DNA from: Desulfocicer vacuolatum DSM 3385
GTDB lineage: Bacteria > Desulfobacterota > Desulfobacteria > Desulfobacterales > Desulfobacteraceae
DNA: 64,000 bases
Reading direction: 5' to 3'
Assembly (NCBI RefSeq): GCF_900176365.1
Contig: NZ_FWXY01000005.1
Span: 62,001-126,000 of the forward strand
Shown here one piece after another: positions 1 through 8,778 of this stretch. The notes beneath the pieces were generated by a model. That model ran no database searches. It saw nothing but the letters and a program-made list of their open reading frames with translations, and was not told the DNA's origin. Within the stretch, counting starts at the first letter, position 1. Each line of letters opens with the position of its first letter. Made by a program: the position numbers and the translations under genes.

Positions 1-1
1 G

Positions 2-2737
2 GCCGGCAAAACCACCCAGGTTCCCCTGGCCCTTTTGGATGCTCCCTGGCTGGGGCACCGGAATATAATCATGCTGGAACCCCGCAGGGTGGCAGTAAGG
101 TCAGCGGCCCGTTACATGGCCTCCCGTCTGGGACAGGCTGTGGGAGAGCGCGTTGGATATCAAATTCGCATGGAGCGTAAAATATCCAAGGCAACCCGCA
201 TTGAAGTGGTCACCGAAGGAATTTTAACGGCACGGCTTCAGTCCGACCCTTCCCTGGAGACAGTGGGGGCTGTGATATTTGATGAATTCCATGAACGAAA
301 TTTAAACAGTGACCTTGGCCTTGCCCTGTGTCTGGAAATTCAGGAGGCCCTGCGGGAGGATTTAAAAATAGTGGTGATGTCCGCCACCCTGGATTCACAA
401 TCGGTGTCAACCATGATGGACAATGCCTCCATCCTTATCTCCCGGGGAAAATCCTGGCCGGTGAAAACCCATTATGTGGACCCGACCCAGTTTTTATCCA
501 AAGCCCGGGGCAATTTCACCGGAGGGGTTAAATACCGGCAGCACCAGGAAACAACAGCCCTGGAAAAAGCGTGTGCAGCGGCCCTCAGGCAGGCCCTGAC
601 CCGGGAACAAGGGGACATTCTGGTGTTTTTACCGGGAATGCGTGAAATTCGAAACATGGAAAAACGCATTAAAACAGATCTTTCAGATATCCTCACCCCT
701 GCCATGGAAGTGCTTCCCCTCCATGGCAGCCTTCCTCCCCAGGCCCAGGACCGTGCCATTTTAAAACATCCCATGGGACACCGAAAAATAGTCCTGGCCA
801 CGGCCATTGCCGAAACCTCCATCACCATGGAAGGGGTCACCATTGTCATTGATATGGGATTGATGCGTATATCCCGGTTTTATCCGGGCAGGGGCATGGA
901 CCGTTTGGAAACCGTGGTGGCCCCCATCTCCTCTGTGGATCAGCGACGGGGAAGGGCAGGGCGCACGGCTCCGGGGGTCTGTTTTCGGTTGTGGTCCCGG
1001 GCAAACCATGCTTTGCGTCCCCCTTTTCCCGCCCCGGAGATTACCCAGACAGACCTTGCAGACACGGTGCTGCAGCTGGGCCTGTGGGGGGTGAAAAAAC
1101 CGTCACAATTAAAATGGCTGGACCTTCCCCCGGAAAGCACCTTTTCCCAGGCAAGGGATCTGTTGATTGAACTTGGGGCACTGGATGAAAACCATGGTAT
1201 TACCCAACATGGTAAAAACTTGGCCCGGCTTGGCATTCATCCCCGTCTGGGGCATATGATCTGCCGGGCAAAGGCCATGGGAGACGCCCTGACGGCCTGT
1301 TACATGGCAGCATTGCTCCAGGAGCGCGATATTATCAGTTTTAAACATGGTCCCAGGGATGTGGATATCACCCTTCGCCTGGAACTTGTTTATGCCCGTG
1401 CCAAGCATGGCAATGTCCAGTGTGGTGGCAGAAACAATATGTCCAATCATTCCGGTGGGGATCGCCACCACTCCCATGGCATTGGCAAAGACAATAAAAA
1501 TCCCCCTGCATGGGAAAAAAATAATGGTATTATCATCAACGGCAAAGCCGTGGATCAGGTCATTCGAACGGCCCGCCATCTGGCCCGGAAAATAAAATTT
1601 TCAGACAATCAGGACACAAAAAAACCTTTTTTAAACTTTAAACGGGCCGGTTCATTGCTTTCCTTTGCCTTTCCGGAACGCATTGCCATGGCAAGACCCG
1701 GGCAGCGCGGTTTTTTTCTAATGGCCTCCGGTGCCGGGGTAAGAGTGCACAGGGAAGCCCCCCTGGCAGGGGCACCCTTTATTGTTGCAGCCCAGCTGGA
1801 CGGCCAGGGAAACAATGCCCTTGTTTTTCTGGGAGCTCCCCATGATGCCGCCTGTGTGAAAAGGGATTTTAAGGACAAAATCATTGAACAGGAGATCGTC
1901 ACCTGGGATGATACAACTAAATCCGTCCGGGCCCGGAAAGAGAAAAAATACGGGGCATTGCAGCTTTCCTCATCTGTTCTTAAAAAGGTGGATGAACACA
2001 AAACAGCCATGGCCATGCTGGAAGGTATTCGATGCCAAGGGCTTTCCATCCTTCCCTGGACAAAACAGCTGAAAACCTGGCAAGCCAGGGTATGTTTTCT
2101 TGTGTCCACAGGCGGATATCCCGATTTCCCTGCACTGGATGATGCTTTTCTTCTACAAAACTTAGAATCATGGCTGTTACCCTTTCTTTCCGGCATCTCC
2201 TCGGCCGGGGCTTTAAAACGGCTTAATCTGGCCGCGGCCCTGAAATCGCCATTTACCTGGGCACAACAGCAGCAAATCCACAAGGATGCCCCCACACACA
2301 TTGTTGTGCCCAGCGGCTCCCGCATTCCCCTGGTGTATGCTGATCCCTGTATCTCCCCGGCAAACATAGACATGCCGTTGCGGTTACCGGAAAAAGATCA
2401 ACACTCACAATCACCACATCATAAAAAACAAGAAACATTGAGAAAAAAAGAGAAGCTCCCCGGTCCGGTTTTGCCGGTGAGACTCCAGGAGATGTTTGGA
2501 AGCCTTGATACCCCCACCGTTGCCCGGGGATCAGTGCCGGTGACCCTTCATCTGCTTTCTCCGGCCGGTCGACCGGTGCAGATTACCCGGGACTTGAAAA
2601 GTTTCTGGGAAAACACCTACATTGATGTAAAAAAAGATCTAAAGGGGCGCTATCCCCGCCATTACTGGCCGGATAATCCCCTGGAAGCACAAGCCACCGG
2701 ACGGGCAAAATCCAAAAATCCCAAGGAGGCAAGATGA
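2..2737 (+). CDS. hrpB: ATP-dependent helicase HrpB (5' end cut by window)
   Basis: This is a DEAH-type superfamily 2 helicase of the HrpB family. The reading frame is open to the first base; the visible part starts inside Walker A (AGKTTQVPL), so only a short N-terminus is missing. Motif II is the HrpB-typical DEFHER near visible residue 95, followed by motif III (MSATLD), motif VI (QRRGRAGR), and a long C-terminal region of HrpB_C type. About 911 residues are visible, longer than the roughly 820-850 usual for the family. Part of the excess is a low-complexity stretch rich in His, Asn and Gly around bases 1410-1560, between the helicase core and the C-terminal part. The stop overlaps the next start (ATGA), implying translational coupling to a signalling gene. 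The cellular role of HrpB is poorly defined in bacteria. Confidence 0.93.
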   Translation, partial: AGKTTQVPLALLDAPWLGHRNIIMLEPRRVAVRSAARYMASRLGQAVGERVGYQIRMERKISKATRIEVVTEGILTARLQSDPSLETVGAVIFDEFHERNLNSDLGLALCLEIQEALREDLKIVVMSATLDSQSVSTMMDNASILISRGKSWPVKTHYVDPTQFLSKARGNFTGGVKYRQHQETTALEKACAAALRQALTREQGDILVFLPGMREIRNMEKRIKTDLSDILTPAMEVLPLHGSLPPQAQDRAILKHPMGHRKIVLATAIAETSITMEGVTIVIDMGLMRISRFYPGRGMDRLETVVAPISSVDQRRGRAGRTAPGVCFRLWSRANHALRPPFPAPEITQTDLADTVLQLGLWGVKKPSQLKWLDLPPESTFSQARDLLIELGALDENHGITQHGKNLARLGIHPRLGHMICRAKAMGDALTACYMAALLQERDIISFKHGPRDVDITLRLELVYARAKHGNVQCGGRNNMSNHSGGDRHHSHGIGKDNKNPPAWEKNNGIIINGKAVDQVIRTARHLARKIKFSDNQDTKKPFLNFKRAGSLLSFAFPERIAMARPGQRGFFLMASGAGVRVHREAPLAGAPFIVAAQLDGQGNNALVFLGAPHDAACVKRDFKDKIIEQEIVTWDDTTKSVRARKEKKYGALQLSSSVLKKVDEHKTAMAMLEGIRCQGLSILPWTKQLKTWQARVCFLVSTGGYPDFPALDDAFLLQNLESWLLPFLSGISSAGALKRLNLAAALKSPFTWAQQQQIHKDAPTHIVVPSGSRIPLVYADPCISPANIDMPLRLPEKDQHSQSPHHKKQETLRKKEKLPGPVLPVRLQEMFGSLDTPTVARGSVPVTLHLLSPAGRPVQITRDLKSFWENTYIDVKKDLKGRYPRHYWPDNPLEAQATGRAKSKNPKEAR

Positions 2738-3879
2738 CATCGGAAATACCCTGGAAAATAGTGGTGATGGATGATGAACCGGATATCCTGGATGTGGTTT
2801 CCATTGTGCTTGAAGATCAGGGCTATGATGTTAAAACAGCGGCCAATGGTCGTGAGGGCCTTGATCTATGCACCGGGATACATCCCCAGATCGTTCTCAC
2901 CGATGTGAGAATGCCGGAAATGGATGGACTTGAAGTGCTTGCACATTTAAAGGAAAAATTTGAGGACATTGAAGTCATTGTCATGACCGCCTTTGGGGAA
3001 CTTGAATATGCCGTTAAAGCCCTGCACCTGGATGCCTCGGATTTCATCACAAAACCCGTTGACGGTGTGGCACTTGAGCTTGCCCTAAATCGGGCCAGGG
3101 AACGATATATCTCCAGAAAAAAATTAAAAGAGTACACCGCCTTTCTGGAGCAGGCCAATATCACCCAGGCAAAACTGCTCCATCGGGATAAAATGATTTC
3201 CCTTGGCAGACTGTCCGCCGGGGTGGTCCATGAGATCAATAACCCCCTGGCCGGTATTTTAAACTATGCCCGGTTGATGAACCGCATTCTTGGAAAGGGA
3301 GCACTGACCAAGGAGCGCCAGGAAAAATTTTCCCGATATCTCGCCCTCATGGAATCAGAATCCCAGCGCATTTCCCAGATCGTTTCCAGTCTTTTGACCT
3401 TTTCAAGAAAAACTGAACCCACCAGGGAAGCCGTTTTTGTCACCCGCCTCATTGATAAATGCATTTTGCTCAGCCAACATCGCATGCGTCTTGCCAATAT
3501 TGCGCTACACCGGGATATTTCCGGGGACATTCCCCCAATAAAGGCAGATCCCCACCAGATCCAGCAATGCCTCATTAATCTTATTTTCAATGCAATGGAT
3601 GCCATGGATAACGGTGGAGCAATGGAGATCAGTGCCGGGTATGATGCCGTGAATAAAAGCGTATTCATTAAAGTTAAAGACTCAGGGCACGGCATCACAC
3701 CGGAAAACAGACAGCGAATATTTGAACCTTTTTTCACCACTAAAAATGAGGGTTATGGGGTGGGATTGGGATTGGCTATTTTGTTTGGCATCATGGAGGC
3801 CCACAACGGAAGCGTGGGGGTGGAGTCAACCCCGGGAAAAGGCACCACATTTACCCTTCATTTACCGGCTATGCCCTGA
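2734..3879 (+). CDS. Receiver-histidine kinase hybrid
   Basis: This 381-residue cytoplasmic protein has an N-terminal receiver domain (residues about 8-120; acidic pocket DDE at 13-15, phospho-acceptor Asp57 in TDVRMP, Lys in FITKP). It is followed by a HisKA dimerisation domain with the H-box (VVHEINNP, His about 166) and a HATPase_c domain (N-box LIFNAMDAM, G1 DSGHGI, G2 GVGLGLAI). There is no membrane segment or separate sensor domain, so input probably arrives as phosphate on the receiver. It overlaps hrpB by four bases and is followed by a sigma-54 activator, a plausible downstream partner, although that activator has PAS domains rather than a receiver. The signal is unknown. Confidence 0.9.
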   Translation: MTSEIPWKIVVMDDEPDILDVVSIVLEDQGYDVKTAANGREGLDLCTGIHPQIVLTDVRMPEMDGLEVLAHLKEKFEDIEVIVMTAFGELEYAVKALHLDASDFITKPVDGVALELALNRARERYISRKKLKEYTAFLEQANITQAKLLHRDKMISLGRLSAGVVHEINNPLAGILNYARLMNRILGKGALTKERQEKFSRYLALMESESQRISQIVSSLLTFSRKTEPTREAVFVTRLIDKCILLSQHRMRLANIALHRDISGDIPPIKADPHQIQQCLINLIFNAMDAMDNGGAMEISAGYDAVNKSVFIKVKDSGHGITPENRQRIFEPFFTTKNEGYGVGLGLAILFGIMEAHNGSVGVESTPGKGTTFTLHLPAMP

Positions 3880-3904
3880 AAACAAGCATAATTAGGGTTT
3901 CACT

Positions 3905-3957
3905 TTTCGGTATGGGCCGGTCAAATCCCAATATGATCTGCCCGTGGCAGTTTTATG
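3905..3957 (+). repeat. Degenerate family C repeat fragment
   Basis: The sequence between the kinase and the sigma-54 activator resembles the right part of the family C unit seen tandemly at 56897-57069: GGGC-GG, a purine-rich middle, then TGCCCGTGGCAGTTTTATGA in place of CGCCCGTGGCGGTTATATGA. It is eroded and was recognised only by comparison with better copies. Confidence 0.45.
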
Positions 3958-3981
3958 AAAGATGCCCAAAGGAGACATTTA

Positions 3982-5706
3982 ATGGATATGAAACTCTATC
4001 ATCAATGGCTTTTAATTCTGGATCATCTTAATATTGGCGTATTCCTCATTGATGCCCATCGTCGGATCAGGCAATTTAACACCAGTGCTAAAGTACTGGT
4101 GGGTCTGGAGGATCATGAAATCCAGGACGGTGACTGCCAGGAAATTTTTTGCGGCATTCCCTGTTTTTCCATTTGCCCGTTCCATGAAAAAAAAAGTGCT
4201 GATGTACGGGACATGGACATTGAACTCCTTGATGAAGACAATGGAAAACACCGCATCACCCGGGTGGGTGCTCCCCTTCTTGACGGAAACGGCAATGTGC
4301 AGGGATGTGTGTCCATACTCCAGGATCATGCCCCATATTCAGAGCTGGTGAACCGCATAAATTATGAAGAGCAGAGCCTTAAAATCATTCTGGACAGCCT
4401 GAATATGGGCATTTTCACCGTAAACCGTAATGGTTTGATCACTTTTTTTAACCGCACTGCAGAAAAAATATCCGGCTATAATCGCATGAATCTTCTGGGT
4501 AAGGAAAGCTGCACCCTGTTTGGCCACCGGGATAAAAAAGGACGGGGTTTGATTCGTCAGGCCATTAAAAAGGGCGTGCCGGTGAGTGGCATTAAAGGTA
4601 CCTTGTTAAATTCAGAAGATGAAAAAATTCCTGTTGCAGTGGACTATATCCCTCTGATTAACAACCAGAACAAAGTGATTGGCGGATTGACAGCCCTCCA
4701 GGATATGACATTGGTACACCAGCTGGATCAGGTTAAACACCATAAGTATGATTTCCATCACATGATCGGCAAGGCCCCTGTCATGGAAAAACTGTTTAAC
4801 CTTGCCAGGGTGGTGGCAGGAACGGAATCCACCATACTCATTGAAGGCCCCACAGGGACAGGTAAAGACCTCATGGCCAAAATCATCCATTCCCGGAGTC
4901 GCAGGGCAGGCAAACCCTTTATAAAGGTCAATTGTGCCGCCATTCCGGAAAACCTTCTGGAATCGGAAATTTTCGGTTATGCCAAAGGGGCCTTTACCGG
5001 GGCGGACCGGGACAAACCCGGGCGATTCAGCCAGGCCCACACCGGGACGATTTTTCTGGATGAAATCGGGGATTTGCCCCTTTCTCTCCAGGCCAAATTG
5101 CTCAGGGTTCTGGAGGACAGGGAGTTCTATCCTTTGGGCAGCAGAAAAACCCAAAAAGTGGATATTCGTATTATTTCCGCCACCAATCGTCGTCTGGAGC
5201 ACCTGGTGGCGGAAAAAAAATTCAGGGAAGATCTTTTTTACAGGCTCAATGTGCTGCGGCTGGATTTACCGCCCCTTTCCCGTCGTCAGGGGGATTTACC
5301 CCTGCTGATTCGTCATATTCTACGAAAACAATCGGCTGCCATGGAAAAACCGGTGCCCGATATTTGTGAAAGTGCCATGCAGTTTCTTTTGAATTATGGG
5401 TATCCCGGCAATGTCCGGGAGCTGGAAAATATTCTGGAGCATTCCCTTATTATCTGCCAGGATGGTATGGTCCGGCCGGAGCATCTGCCGGCCTACCTTG
5501 TGGATCACACCCATCCTTTTGTTCCGGTTCAGCAAACAAACTCCCGGAAATCAATACCCCGGGAAAATTTATCAGAACGGGATGCTTTGATAAAAACGCT
5601 TAACATCCATAACTGGCATCGGGGGAATGCAGCCCAGGCACTGAAGATTGATCGCACCACTTTGTGGCGAAAAATGAAAAAATTTCAGATTACGCCCCCC
5701 ATATAA
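3982..5706 (+). CDS. PAS-PAS sigma-54-dependent transcriptional activator
   Basis: This is an enhancer-binding protein that activates sigma-54 promoters. Two PAS-like sensory domains fill residues about 5-245 (LNIGVFLIDAHRRIRQFN, then LNMGIFTVNRNGLITFFN). An AAA+ domain follows with Walker A (GPTGTGKD, about 289), the sigma-54 contact loop GAFTGA (about 336) and Walker B (IFLDEIGDL). A Fis-type helix-turn-helix ends the protein (GNAAQALKIDRTTLWRKMKK). The first PAS region has a Cys cluster (CQEIFCGIPCFSICPF) that could hold a metal or sense redox state; this is inference. The frame opens at 3955, but AAAGGAG at 3968-3974 sits 7 bases before the ATG at 3982, so 3982 is preferred (574 residues). 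There is no receiver domain. Targets are unknown, and no clear -24/-12 promoter was found nearby. Confidence 0.92.
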   Translation: MDMKLYHQWLLILDHLNIGVFLIDAHRRIRQFNTSAKVLVGLEDHEIQDGDCQEIFCGIPCFSICPFHEKKSADVRDMDIELLDEDNGKHRITRVGAPLLDGNGNVQGCVSILQDHAPYSELVNRINYEEQSLKIILDSLNMGIFTVNRNGLITFFNRTAEKISGYNRMNLLGKESCTLFGHRDKKGRGLIRQAIKKGVPVSGIKGTLLNSEDEKIPVAVDYIPLINNQNKVIGGLTALQDMTLVHQLDQVKHHKYDFHHMIGKAPVMEKLFNLARVVAGTESTILIEGPTGTGKDLMAKIIHSRSRRAGKPFIKVNCAAIPENLLESEIFGYAKGAFTGADRDKPGRFSQAHTGTIFLDEIGDLPLSLQAKLLRVLEDREFYPLGSRKTQKVDIRIISATNRRLEHLVAEKKFREDLFYRLNVLRLDLPPLSRRQGDLPLLIRHILRKQSAAMEKPVPDICESAMQFLLNYGYPGNVRELENILEHSLIICQDGMVRPEHLPAYLVDHTHPFVPVQQTNSRKSIPRENLSERDALIKTLNIHNWHRGNAAQALKIDRTTLWRKMKKFQITPPI

Positions 5707-5761
5707 TATTGAATCCCCAGAAGCTGTCTGGGCAGGCCCCCCTGCTGTTTCCATAGCTTCC

Positions 5762-5839
5762 TTTTTGAAAGGCTATCATGGGGTTGTCCAGACCGACAGT
5801 TATTCCGGATATGGTTTTCTTGATACCACCGATGGGATC
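5762..5839 (+). pseudogene. IS66-type transposase fragment
   Basis: About 26 codons in one frame (FLKGYHGVVQTDSYSGYGFL) resemble the conserved IS66 transposase stretch in which a Gly-Tyr-x-Gly-x-x-Gln-Thr-Asp-Gly-Tyr pattern surrounds a catalytic Asp. A stop lies just upstream in the frame and the similarity ends after the DTTDGI codons, so this is a scar. It lies between the sigma-54 activator and the end of tunR; the rest of 5707-5915 shows nothing else. Confidence 0.5.
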
Positions 5840-5915
5840 GAATCCATGGTATCATCCCTGGGCCATTCTCCATGGTTGATGACTTCAATTTCCCCTGGTG
5901 AAATATTCATAAATG

Positions 5916-7025
5916 TCAATCCACATTCAAAATCACGGCAAAACAGCTGAATAGTGCCCAAACCGGGTCGCCGGGGTTAAGTCCAAGGGTCTGGGCACCT
6001 TTTGTTGAAACCACGGCGCATAATAAGGTTCCGTCTGTGATGCGCACTGTATATTCTGTGTTTATTTTTCCTTTATTAATGTCCTCAATCACACCATTAA
6101 ACTTATTCTCAGCGCTGCATCTGGGTGCTTCTTTACTGTTGTGCAAGATGATCCAGGGTGCCTTAACTTCTGCGGTGACCAGTCGTCCTTCGTCCAGGGC
6201 AAGCTGCTCTAAGCTGTCGTTGGTGATAACTGTGATAAGGCAATAACCGCTGATGGTTGTCAAGGTTACCCGGGTTTGAATATCTCCCCTCTGGAGCGCT
6301 TGAATTTTCCCGAAAAATGAATTCCTGGCACTGCTTTTGTGCGATGCCTCTCTTTCAATGAAAATCCGGGTCAGTCGTTGAATCTCCTCCGCAGAAAAGG
6401 ATACATAGGAACCGGTGAGGTTTGGCGTTGAGTGACCCAGTACTTTCTGGACAGCGGGTAGGGGCATGTTCCGCTGCAACAACTCAATTGCACGGGCTTT
6501 TCTTACCATCTCCGGTCCACCAAGGCCCTTGGAAAACCCGCAGGCCTGGGCACGTTCATAGAATTTGCGTCGGACAAAACCTGGGTCCACATCAAACCGA
6601 TTTTCCAGGGCGCTTTTGAACAAGCGGTCCCCAAGGGCTTCCTGGATTTCCGATGAAAGCAGTGTGGATATTTGAACCTTTCTTGGAAGGTTTCTGGTGT
6701 CTGGATTTTCGTTGTTGAAATGCACGGAGTGCTCTTTGAAATCAATGTCCTTAAAAGGGTTAAGGGCCAGGACTTCATTGAGCTTTGCGCCGGTGTAGCG
6801 GATCAATAGGAAGATGACCAGAATTCGACGGCGAGCCAATCGTACATCTGCACGTGGAGATTTTTGCGTCCATTGGCGAAAGGATTGTTCCAACTGATTG
6901 AGCTGTATGGAATCCAGACATTGCCCATCTTTGGAAATTGAGACAATCCCTCCCTGTTTTATACCCTTTTCCAAAGAAATCTGTTGATTCAGCAAAGGGG
7001 CGCCCGGTATCAATTTTGAATTCAT
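5916..7025 (-). CDS. tunR: TunR-type tungstate/molybdate-responsive regulator (recombinase fold plus two TOBE domains)
   Basis: This 369-residue protein has an N-terminal and central tyrosine-recombinase-like region (IRYTGAKLNEVLAL; VLGHSTPNLTGSYV) followed by two Mop/TOBE oxyanion-binding domains (about 230-295 and 300-367). The recombinase active site looks degraded: the first catalytic Arg is replaced by Lys in TGAKLNEV, and the HxLR box reads GPEMVRK, although GH and a Tyr remain. That combination matches TunR, the described family of sulfate-reducer regulators whose DNA-binding domain derives from XerC/XerD and whose sensor domain resembles ModE. The gene is divergent from a TSUP permease, the arrangement described for the repressor subgroup, and a strong inverted repeat lies in the shared intergenic region. 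No good ribosome site precedes the ATG, so the start is uncertain. Confidence 0.85.
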   Translation of the reverse strand: MNSKLIPGAPLLNQQISLEKGIKQGGIVSISKDGQCLDSIQLNQLEQSFRQWTQKSPRADVRLARRRILVIFLLIRYTGAKLNEVLALNPFKDIDFKEHSVHFNNENPDTRNLPRKVQISTLLSSEIQEALGDRLFKSALENRFDVDPGFVRRKFYERAQACGFSKGLGGPEMVRKARAIELLQRNMPLPAVQKVLGHSTPNLTGSYVSFSAEEIQRLTRIFIEREASHKSSARNSFFGKIQALQRGDIQTRVTLTTISGYCLITVITNDSLEQLALDEGRLVTAEVKAPWIILHNSKEAPRCSAENKFNGVIEDINKGKINTEYTVRITDGTLLCAVVSTKGAQTLGLNPGDPVWALFSCFAVILNVD

Positions 7026-7159
7026 TTGTTTTGTCTATCCGCTTCTTTGTATTTGAGAATACTCCATTGGGGAGTCAGTCGGCCTGGGTTATTGTCGAGT
7101 GGTTGGAACTTTGGGGCTTGGTCACAACATGGGCCACCCGTCACAGTTGGCGGGCCAAT

Positions 7160-7249
7160 GGGGTCAGACTTGTGTTGTTGGTGTTATTGACCACATCCTG
7201 TTCAAACGCTAAAACCAACGATAATGCCAATAGTGCAAGGTTGCCCCCT
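7160..7249. repeat. Imperfect palindromic element, family B-like
   Basis: The segment begins GGGGTCAGACTT and ends with a rough reverse complement (AGGTTGCCCCC); in between, a TTATTGAC half and a GATAATGCCAA half face each other. It resembles the palindromic core of the better copies at 35996-36176 and 41632-41817 but has diverged strongly. Confidence 0.45.
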
Positions 7250-7343
7250 CTCCATAACAATCCAGAGCTGCCCCCTTGATTCATCGAGAAATTATAGCAC
7301 ATTTGGGCTGGGAATCCATGGGCTAAAATGAAGAAAAATATGC

Positions 7344-7372
7344 TTGACAGTGAAATACCGAATGGATAGACT
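7344..7372 (+). promoter_or_regulatory. Predicted sigma-70 promoter of the TSUP permease gene
   Basis: A perfect -35 (TTGACA, 7344-7349) is separated by 17 bases from a -10-like TAGACT (7367-7372, four of six matches). The -10 abuts the inverted repeat at 7372-7399, so a protein bound there would cover the start region. That geometry fits repression. Confidence 0.6.
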
Positions 7373-7399
7373 GACACGAATATTTACTTAATCGTGTCA
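7372..7399 (+). promoter_or_regulatory. Candidate TunR operator (28-bp inverted repeat)
   Basis: Perfect 8-base arms TGACACGA (7372-7379) and TCGTGTCA (7392-7399) flank a 12-base AT-rich centre. The total length of 28 matches the scale of XerC/XerD sites and of the roughly 30-bp TunR motif described for the family. It lies between tunR and the TSUP gene and touches the -10 of the latter. Confidence 0.65.
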
Positions 7400-7433
7400 A
7401 TTATTTAATTCATGATTGATGTTGGAGGTGAAA

Positions 7434-8396
7434 ATGGTCTTTCATACTGCAGGCATTGAAGTCGCTCCATGGATTCCTCCCCTGGTGGCCTTTGGGATTT
7501 CGTTTTTTACATCCATGGCTGGGGTTTCCGGGGCGTTTCTTTTGCTGCCATTTCAAATGTCATTTCTTGGCTACACCAATCCTTCGGTGAGTGCCACCAA
7601 TCAGCTGTTTAACATCGTCGCCATTCCAAGTGGTGTGTATCGCTACTGTAAAGAGGGCCGAATGGTATGGCCACTTACCTGGGTGGTTGTGGGCGGGACC
7701 CTGCCGGGGGTTTTTATCGGGGCCTTCGTCCGTGTGAATTATCTGCCGGATCCTGCTCTCTTTAAACTGTTCGCCGCCACGGTTCTGTTTTATATCGGGT
7801 TTAAAATGGTGCTGGATCTTCTGAAAAGAAAGAAGGACACTTCCAGTAAAATCAGCAGTGAACAGCAGTTTCAAGACATGGTATATCGTCACCGTGATAC
7901 TGCAGTGCTTTCCGGAGTAATTGCTTCAAGCACTTTAAAGACTGTGAAAGTGACCCTCTTCAACCTCCGGCGAATCGGTTACACCTTCTATGATCAGGCA
8001 TTTGATGTGCCGTTCTGGGGTATTTTTTCCCTGAGTTTTATCGTTGGTATCGTGGGTGGCATTTACGGCATCGGCGGCGGTGCCATCATCGCCCCGTTTT
8101 TTGTGACTTTTTTCGGGCTGCCGGTGTTTACCGTGGCAGGGGCTGCCTTGATGGGGACTTTCATAACTTCCGTGGCGGGTGTCGCTTTTTACCAGATTAT
8201 TGCCCCTTTTTATCCGGAAATGTCGGTGGCACCCGATTGGCTGTTGGGTATCTTGTTTGGACTTGGTGGAACGGTGGGAATGTACCTTGGAGCCCGTTGT
8301 CAGAAATTTGTCCCGGCCCGGGTGATCAAGGGAATGTTGGCTGCCATTCTTGTTTTTACCGCAGCAAAATATGTTGCCGAATTTTTGGGTTATTAA
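7434..8396 (+). CDS. TSUP (TauE/SafE) family anion permease
   Basis: This membrane protein of about 320 residues has repeated hydrophobic segments. The two TSUP repeat halves begin at PPLVAFGISFFTSMAGVSGAF and IVGGIYGIGGGAIIAPF, and the Gly-rich motif recurs. The family exports or takes up sulfite, sulfonates and other anions. Next to TunR, a role in oxyanion (molybdate or tungstate) tolerance or transport is the best inference. The frame opens with a TTG at 7416, but GGAGG at 7424-7428 lies 5 bases before the ATG at 7434, so 7434 is preferred. The loop after the fourth segment (KRKKDTSSKISSEQQF) is soluble and charged. It is probably repressed by TunR through the operator just upstream. Confidence 0.85.
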   Translation: MVFHTAGIEVAPWIPPLVAFGISFFTSMAGVSGAFLLLPFQMSFLGYTNPSVSATNQLFNIVAIPSGVYRYCKEGRMVWPLTWVVVGGTLPGVFIGAFVRVNYLPDPALFKLFAATVLFYIGFKMVLDLLKRKKDTSSKISSEQQFQDMVYRHRDTAVLSGVIASSTLKTVKVTLFNLRRIGYTFYDQAFDVPFWGIFSLSFIVGIVGGIYGIGGGAIIAPFFVTFFGLPVFTVAGAALMGTFITSVAGVAFYQIIAPFYPEMSVAPDWLLGILFGLGGTVGMYLGARCQKFVPARVIKGMLAAILVFTAAKYVAEFLGY

Positions 8397-8420
8397 GGCT
8401 GGCAGCCGCCTGCCTTGATT
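8394..8420 (+). terminator. Weak hairpin after the TSUP gene
   Basis: AAGGC and GCCTT pair, with a further GG/CC pair past one mismatch and a 6-base loop. The following sequence (GATTGCTTT) is only moderately T-rich, so this is a possible but weak rho-independent terminator. Confidence 0.35.
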
Positions 8421-8426
8421 GCTTTA

Positions 8427-8749
8427 GGGGGTCAGCAGTTTTCAATTTACCATTTATTTGCTATATGATGCTCTAAACCAAAATATGGAGCAAATAGCGT
8501 GAAAAAATCTACTGTCGAAAAAAATGGAATATCGCCCGAGGTAATAAAGAACGTTGCAAGTATTGTGAAAAAAGTTCCCTGGGCCAAAAGACGTCAGTCA
8601 AATTATTGAAATCGACTTATCAAAAAGGGATCTCACTTTGTGCCAAAGAGAAGAGAGAGCTTGAAAAGCGGCTTATTCGTTCTGAAAAATTGCCTTGGTA
8701 GGATATCATAATCAAGCCTTTAACGGTAAATTAAATTCTTCTGACTCCC
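8427..8749. mobile_element. Short element with imperfect terminal inverted repeats and an eroded ORF
   Basis: The left end (GGGGGTCAGCAGTTTTCAAT, continuing TTACCATT) and the right end (AACGGTAAATTAAATTCTTC, continuing TGACTCCC) are imperfect inverted repeats of about 27 bases. Inside, a GTG-started run of 36 codons (8499-8609: VKKSTVEKNGISPEVIKN, then VKKVPWAKRR) recalls the N-terminus of a DDE transposase, but it stops at once and no homologous continuation follows. It is interpreted as a decayed insertion or a non-autonomous element. No gene is called in the 8397-8778 gap. Confidence 0.45.
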
Positions 8750-8778
8750 TTATATAAATTTTAAGGAACTCCCTGACC

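Noticed and set aside
1609-2373. A 254-codon minus-strand frame
   Set aside because: It is a shadow of hrpB.
6938-7279. A 113-codon plus-strand frame upstream of the permease
   Set aside because: It overlaps tunR and a palindromic repeat and has no motif.
8499-8609. A possible 36-residue small protein
   Set aside because: It lies inside a decayed element and looks like the remains of a transposase start.
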